Below are positions 58,697-64,000 of a DNA stretch of 64,000 nucleotides, piece by piece (the stretch's first letter is position 1; every line of letters begins with the position of its first letter). This stretch comes from Bilabrum cf. latius (taxonomy: Eukaryota; Bigyra: Bicosoecida; Bigyra; Bicosoecida): positions 496,001 through 560,000 of the forward strand of contig OZ237771.1 in assembly GCA_965178125.1 (NCBI GenBank), written 5' to 3'. Position numbers and translations under genes: made by a program. Under the pieces are notes generated by a model that was not told the origin of the DNA, searched no databases, and saw only the letters and a list, made by a program, of their open reading frames with translations.

Positions 58697-61600
58697 GTAG
58701 CACAAAGATACCATATCGAGTTAGAATATCATTTCAAGGTGGAAAACGGTGGTATCCTGCGTGTAGAAGTGAGATTCTGTCATTTGCAAGTCACAGTGAC
58801 GAGGCAAGCTACCCTCACGTCACGTCAGCTTTACAACCGTTCAAGGAGTCATTCGCACCTCGCAGAATCCCTTCGTCGGAACCTAGCATATTGCCTACGG
58901 AGGTACTTGTGGCAGACCCTGCGTCACCTCAAGGGCTGGCCCAGCACAGTCCAGAAAACCAAGCCATAGCGGTGCTGTCGGATGGAGGGCTCACAGTAAG
59001 TCAGCTCCTGCAAGCCACAGGGCCCCTGGCAGAGGTAAAGGCCCGGTCCATGGCATGTCGAGTGCTCGTGGCACTCACTCGCCTGCAGGAAATCACGGGC
59101 CGCAGATGGCACTCCCAGGTGGCCCCATGCTCAGTGCACGCGAGCGCATCCAGCGGATTCAGACTGAGGCCATTCATAGGGACAGAAACAGCGCTCGAGG
59201 CAGCTACACGTGACCCTGAAGGCGGATCTTCGCGAGGCTCCATGGCACTCTACCGCTCCCACATGGCCCCCGAGCTGGCGGCGAGCGTCCTCGGCGGTGG
59301 GGGGGCCCACACGACACTGTCCCCGGGGTTTGTGCAAGACTGCTTCAGCCTGGGTATGCTGCTGTTCAATGCGCTCACTGGAGAGATGCCCTGGAGTACG
59401 GGAATGTGGGCACTGGCTGCACTGCACGATGGTGCGACTGTCCTGCGCTCCTGGGCCGAGAGGCGCCTGAGAGCTGGGGGGCCGAGGGCGAGGGCGAGGG
59501 CGAGGGCGGTGCGGATGGACGGCGGTAAAAGACTGCCCACCGTGACTGAGCTGGTGGGCTAGATCCAATATACTGCGGTGCTATCGAGTGAGTTTGGGTT
59601 TGACGTCGATGCAGGGCCACAGTCCAGGCTTCCTCACGAGCAGGGGGGTGGGGAGGAAGCCGAGAGGGCGCACATGGCCGGCCAGACTGGGGTGCATGTG
59701 ATGAGTCGAATCTCGGAGCAGTCTCCAAGCCAAAGGGCAAGTCGGGTGTCCGTTAATTTCAAGAGAAGCCAGGTATCCGATGTGCCCGGGCTAGTATCTG
59801 ATGGCAGTGAGCACTCGAGCGGGGAAGAGCCGGAGGTAGGATCTGTGATTCTTGGAGATGCGGGTGAGGCAGCATCCCTTGTGGGTGGGCCCTCGGGCGA
59901 TGGTCCTGGTCTGTAGCACCGCGACTCGAGGGGAAGCATGGGCAGCGTGGGGTCATTCGCATCTGTCAAGCTGATGAGGCCCGTGGGCGGGTCTAGGGGT
60001 AGAATTGGGGAGGAGAGGCAGGAGCAAGGCGTAGAGGATGGGCGGGATATGGACGCATAGAGCGAGTCGAGCGGGGAAGAGCCGGAGGTAGGATCTGTGA
60101 TTCTTGGAGATGCGGGTGAGGCAGCATCCCTTGTGGGTGGGCCCTCGGGCGATGGTCCTGGTCTGTAGCACCGCGACTCGAGGGGAAGCATGGGCAGCGT
60201 GGGGTCATTCGCATCTGTCAAGCTGATGCGGCCCGTGGGCGGGTCTAGGGGTAGAATTGGGGAGGAGAGGCAGGAGCAAGGCGTAGAGGATGGGCGGGAT
60301 ATGGACGCATAGAGCGAGTCGAGCGGGGAAGAGCCGGAGGTAGGATCTGTGATTCTTGGAGATGCGGGTGAGGCAGCATCCCTTGTGGGTGGGCCCTCGG
60401 GCGATGGTCCTGGTCTGTAGCACCGCGACTCGAGGGGAAGCATGGGCAGCGTGGGGTCATTCGCATCTGTCAAGCTGATGCGGCCCGTGGGCGGGTCTAG
60501 GGGTAGAATTGGGGAGGAGAGGCAGGAGCAAGGCGTAGAGGATGGGCGGGATATGGACGCATAGAGCGAGTCGAGCGGGGAAGAGCCGGAGGTAGGATCT
60601 GTGATTCTTGGAGATGCGGGTGAGGCAGCATCCCTTGTGGGTGGGCCCTCGGGCGATGGTCCTGGTCTGTAGCACCGCGACTCGAGGGGAAGCATGGGCA
60701 GCGTGGGGTCATTCGCATCTGTCAAGCTGATGCGGCCCGTGGGCGGGTCTAGGGGTAGAATTGGGGAGGAGAGGCAGGAGCAAGGCGTAGAGGATGGGCG
60801 GGATATGGACGCATAGAGCGAGTCGAGCGGGGAAGAGCCGGAGGTAGGATCTGTGATTCTTGGAGATGCGGGTGAGGCAGCATCCCTTGTGGGTGGGCCC
60901 TCGGGCGATGGTCCTGGTCTGTAGCACCGCGACTCGAGGGGAAGCATGGGCAGCGTGGGGTCATTCGCATCTGTCAAGCTGATGCGGCCCGTGGGCGGGT
61001 CTAGGGGTAGAATTGGGGAGGAGAGGCAGGAGCAAGGCGTAGAGGATGGGCGGGATATGGACGCATAGAGCGAGTCGAGCGGGGAAGAGCCGGAGGTAGG
61101 ATCTGTGATTCTTGGAGATGCGGGTGAGGCAGCATCAGTGGTGGGAGCTGAAGAGGGTCGTTCTGTCTTAACAATGGGTGGCCCCAGCCTAGAGTCTCCC
61201 GCCGGATCAGTCAAGCTCATGTTGCCTCCAGCAGCCGGGCGCCTGTCTCGGCCCCGGAAGAAGCCCGCATGGGAGGTTGCAGCAGCAGAGGCCCGCAACA
61301 GGCTTGCCAGCTCGGCTGTGCAGATGGAAGACGAGAGCGAGGCCAATGGCGAGATACCGCGTGGGGGGGCAGGCATGGATGCGGAGGCCGGCATGGACAT
61401 GGAGGTGGCGCGGGGGTCCAGAGGACTGGGAGGAAGTGGGAGGGCAAGCATGCCTCGGGCCCCCGAGGGACCGGCTGAGGGGCTGGCCTCTGGTGCTGCA
61501 GCTAGGAGGGGGGTGCGAGTGCACTCGTACCGGGGAGGGGTGGGTGCTACTCCAGCCGTGAGCCGCGGCCTATCGCTTGAGTCGCACGGGATGCGCGTGG

Positions 61601-61887
61601 GTGCACTGACCCCTGCCCACTCGCTGATGGTGAGTCGGACCATGAGCACGAGGAGCCCGAGGGGGGGGGCAGAGGGGGGGGGTACAGTGGCAGTGGGGCT
61701 AATGCATGGAGAGGTGCGGCCGAATGTGGCGGCGTGGGACAGGCTGGAGAGGACGTGCAGCAAGGAGTGCGTCAGTTTTGTGTGCCAGCTTCTCATCGGG
61801 GATCCCATCGCGAGGCTGGGCTGTGGGGGCATCAACGAGGTCCTGCAGCACGAGTGGCTGCAAGACGTGGATGCATGGGAGATATGA
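58697..61887 (+). CDS. Second pseudokinase (AGC-like C-lobe) split by an 84-residue tandem repeat
   Basis: The open frame runs from after an in-frame TAA (about 58690) to TGA 61885-61887, reading through about 11 TAGs. Its start codon must be in an unresolved upstream exon. The kinase-like part begins DGGLTVSQLLQATGPLAEVK, followed by RSMACRVLVALTRLQEITG (alpha-D/E), then HSQVAPCSVHASASSGFRLR where HRDLKPEN...DFG should be. It continues with MAPELAASVLG (APE motif) and FVQDCFSLGMLLFNALTGEM, followed by PW (D-W-S-LG motif). After a long insertion the last ~40 residues (CVSFVCQLLIGDPIARLGCG, then INEVLQHEWLQDV) match the final AGC-kinase helices (LL..DP..RLG...I..H.WF). HRD and DFG are both lost, so it is a pseudokinase (inference). 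The insertion consists mainly of the 252-bp repeat. Confidence 0.72.
59809..61135 (+). repeat. 252-bp tandem repeat, five full units plus partial, coding
   Basis: Units begin at 59809, 60061, 60313, 60565 and 60817, with a partial unit from 61069. They are nearly identical; the first differs slightly at its start and at one later base (ctgatgagg against ctgatgcgg). Each unit encodes 84 residues in the pseudokinase frame (SSGEEPEVGSVILGDAGEA, GSMGSVGSFASVKLM) and contains two TAG codons (tgtagcacc and catagagcg) in full copies. The near identity implies recent amplification or ongoing homogenisation. Confidence 0.95.
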
Positions 61888-62173
61888 CTGGACCTTTGGT
61901 ACTGCACGAAGCTCGCGTTTCGCATATTGCAACCAGCCAGCAAATGCCAAGCAAATATCGAAGATGACGCACAAAAGACGGTATCGTACACAGCGAAGAT
62001 GCAGTGTGGGAAACTACCAGACGTGCTGCGTCCGAAGGCTATACGTTGTGTTACTATTGAACTAGAAAATTGAAAGCCTTTTGGGACAATTACACTGGGA
62101 TCGACAACTCTCATAGCACACAGCAAGCAGGAAGAGACACGTCCCCAGCTGCCTGTTCCTGGCTTGAACTTGC

Positions 62174-63277
62174 ATGCGAAGCAGTGCTGCCAGTGCAGCA
62201 TGCAGCAAATCTCTTGCTCGAGTTGCAGCAAAGAGAAGGGATGCGCGGCATAGAGGAGAACTCCTCGAAAAGCGGGTGGCGTTGCTCTTCACTCGCCTGG
62301 GATACTGGAATGTTCGACGTAACGTTCGTGTGAAGGACAACTTTGGCAACTGGAGCGAAGTGGACGTAGTTGCTGGTGCGATTCCATGGCTGCGCGTGTA
62401 CGTGGAATGCAAGGCTCATTCGCCGCATCGACCAATCCAGTTGTAGCAAGTTGCGAAGTTCAAAGAAGTGCTCCGGTTGCTGGGCATTCCGATTCGCAGG
62501 GGACTTGTGGTCGGCACGGCCAGGTTTAGTCCTAGATGTTCATCTGTTGGATTGTAGCTATGGACAGAATCTGACCTGGAGAGCTGGGAGCACCGGGCAG
62601 ACAGGCTGCAGAACATAGTTCGGGCGCCCAAATGGCTGCTCCTGCTGCTCGTCGTCCTCTGCACGATGGCCGAGTGGGCCGATGAAATTGGAGATGGATT
62701 AGATCACGGAGTCGAGGTTCTTAGAGCAGCCGCCCCCGGACAGGACGTAGAGCGCTCCTGGTGGGAGACAGGGGCGCGGGCGGCTAGCGAGACGGTACGG
62801 CGGGCGGGAGCGTGGAGCCGCTCTGCCGTGAGAAGGGGGCTGCGGGTGGGAGCTGAGGCCCTGCCTGGCGGGGAGAAGGCATTGGATCGGATCAGCAAGG
62901 CGCTTGATGCGCTCAAAGAGGCCCTTGGGCTGCGTGTGGCGGGGGCTGGTGATGACGGGGGCAAGGGGGGCTCGCTGGGGGTTCTGGGTGAGGCTGTGGA
63001 GCGGGCGGATCTGGAGGCCCGACAGGGCCTGGCTGTGCTGCAGGCGGTGCTGGAGCAATTTACGCAATGGAGATAGGGTAATGGGGGCGACGGTGGTGGA
63101 TATGAGAGGGGCTATGATGGAGTTGATCGGGGGGATGTCCGGGAAGCTGCCGGTGGGCAGAAGACATCGCCAGGACCAGGACCAGGACCAGGGGAGGGGG
63201 CGGGAGGGCTTGACATGGACATGGGTAGAGCCGATGATTGCAACAGCGGGGCAGAGTGCGATAGGGGAAGATGTTAA
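62174..63277 (+). CDS. Mrr/RRG7-type PD-(D/E)XK nuclease-like protein, probably mitochondrial
   Basis: The frame from ATG 62174 to TAA 63275-63277 encodes 367 residues with three TAGs. The N terminus (MRSSAASAACSKSLARVAAK, followed by RRDARHRG) resembles a mitochondrial presequence. The domain that follows has GELLEKRVALLFTRLGYWNV, then DNFGNWSEVDVV (catalytic E/D), then LRVYVECKAHSPHRPI (ECK, the D/ExK motif) and VAKFKEVLRLLGIPIRRGLV. This is the Mrr-like restriction-endonuclease fold, close to the fungal RRG7/DUF2034 family required for mitochondrial respiratory growth. The catalytic E-D-ECK set is visible, so activity is plausible. A hydrophobic stretch (KWLLLLLVVLCTMAEW) and an amphipathic Ala-rich helix region (ALDRISKALDALKEALGL) follow as a C-terminal extension that may anchor it to membrane. 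Confidence 0.72.
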
Positions 63278-63512
63278 CATCAATCTGTCTGTTTTGTGCG
63301 ACCCATCTGAATTCAAGGCAGCTGCAACCCAAGCAAAGCATGCTTGCACGAAAGTTGGTCCATTCGTCACATGATGAGCACCCGTGATGACTTGGCCGAA
63401 AATCCAGAAACGCTGCTCCACGTCACACGTACACTTCAGCAGTATCGGACTCGTTTCTGTCGCATCTAGCATCGGCATTAAATTCGTATTGATTTTGTAT
63501 TGAATCCATCTA

Positions 63513-63665
63513 ATGGTGCTCCCAAACTGTGTCTCTCATGCGTGTGGGGCAGTATTTGCAGTGGCTGCCACCTGTGGACTGGTCTGGTTCGGACTCCACG
63601 CTTACTACTAGGACAGAATGAGTGAGCATAGCCACTCCATGCCAATATCTCTACCACTTTTATAA
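63513..63665 (+). CDS. Possible 50-residue single-pass membrane protein
   Basis: ATG 63513 to TAA 63663-63665 encodes a short protein with one TAG. It has a polar start (MVLPNCVSHA), a hydrophobic helix (CGAVFAVAATCGLVWFGLHA) and a polar tail (YY, the TAG-coded residue, DRMSEHSHS). Proteins of this size with one membrane helix are common as accessory subunits of respiratory complexes, but no family is recognised. Chance cannot be excluded at this length. Confidence 0.4.
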
Positions 63666-63824
63666 TCTGGCTCCGGCCAATGGGGGGTTTTATGCCTTAT
63701 TGAAGCTTGCACTTACACCTGAATCCTAGTTTTTTTAACCGCAGCAACATGGCTCGGCTTTGCCGCAACATGTGCTCTTTTCGCAATGTGTACGACGTGG
63801 CTTATATTGGTTTGGTTTCAATAG

Positions 63825-64000
63825 GCTGAGTCTCGTGGTGTATCACCGTGCTGCTGCTCCACGGGCGAATCAAAGGCAAAAGTAGTCCCGCGTCAGCCAG
63901 TGTCAGCGCCCTCAGCAACTAGTGGCCGCGGTCGCATCGGGCTGGCAGGGCCCACGGATCAGATGCATAGCCCCCAGGAAGCTTCATCATCGTCGATTTC
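63825..64000 (+). CDS. Possible partial exon at the right edge
   Basis: After an acceptor-like ggtttcaatag (63814-63824) a frame stays open to the window end, encoding AESRGVSPCCCSTGESKAKV then SAPSATSGRGRIGLAGPTDQ. Its Ser/Gly/Pro composition resembles other linkers in this window. A start such as MARLCRNMCSFRN (63750-63788) lies just upstream, but the implied intron would be very short. The gene continues beyond 64000 if real. Confidence 0.3.

Overview
This is nuclear DNA of a GC-rich eukaryote. Genes are interrupted by short GT-AG introns (donors mostly GTGAGN or GTAAGT), and proteins are stretched by long Gly/Ala/Ser-rich linkers. The gene set is typical of a eukaryotic nucleus: a proteasome alpha subunit, VPS11, condensin CAP-H, FIP1, PNO1 and a GGNBP2-like protein. 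An RIIa-domain protein hints at a flagellated cell. The lineage cannot be fixed from this window; a green-alga-like or other unicellular flagellate would fit the style.

The central observation is a variant genetic code: in-frame TAG is read as glutamine, and only TGA and TAA end proteins. At invariant Gln positions of unrelated families the codon is TAG: the ETVGVGQSE motif of the MMAA/MeaB GTPase, the ARLVAQR segment of proteasome alpha-4, and the QGSPLSP box of a reverse transcriptase. Reading TAG as Gln joins dozens of apparently separate open frames into about 20 genes. About 14 of these end in TGA, about 7 in TAA and none in TAG.

Layout. 1-991: S28 serine peptidase (minus, running off the edge, with one in-frame TAA). 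1196-7045: very large SR/RG-rich protein (minus). 7634-12237: ankyrin plus pseudokinase protein (plus). 12656-13984: proteasome alpha-4 (minus). 14156-18526: intact non-LTR retrotransposon ORF with reverse transcriptase and restriction-like endonuclease (minus). 18651-24736: VPS11 (plus). 24761-28042: DNA transposon with 30-bp exact terminal inverted repeats and a DDE transposase. 28230-32069: condensin CAP-H (minus), divergent from FIP1 (32375-34957). 35079-36228: probable organellar methyltransferase. 36411-40031: membrane/coiled-coil protein, possibly SUN-like. 40472-42253: MMAA/MeaB GTPase. 42946-43200: 84-residue RIIa protein (minus). 43279-47757: unknown giant protein. 48274-54090: GGNBP2-like protein. 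54683-55831: unknown protein. 55993-57027: two-TM protein (minus). 57366-58216: PNO1 (minus). 58402-58668: small unknown (minus). 58697-61887: second pseudokinase, carrying a 252-bp tandem repeat. 62174-63277: Mrr/RRG7-like nuclease. 63513-64000: a possible tiny membrane protein and a partial gene.

The genes do not form one pathway; most are housekeeping genes arranged divergently or head to tail with short spacers. Two short dispersed DNA motifs (GTGACGAGT and an imperfect palindrome around GTGCRRTGCAC) recur on both strands inside and between genes. The first also lies in the subterminal repeats of the DNA transposon.
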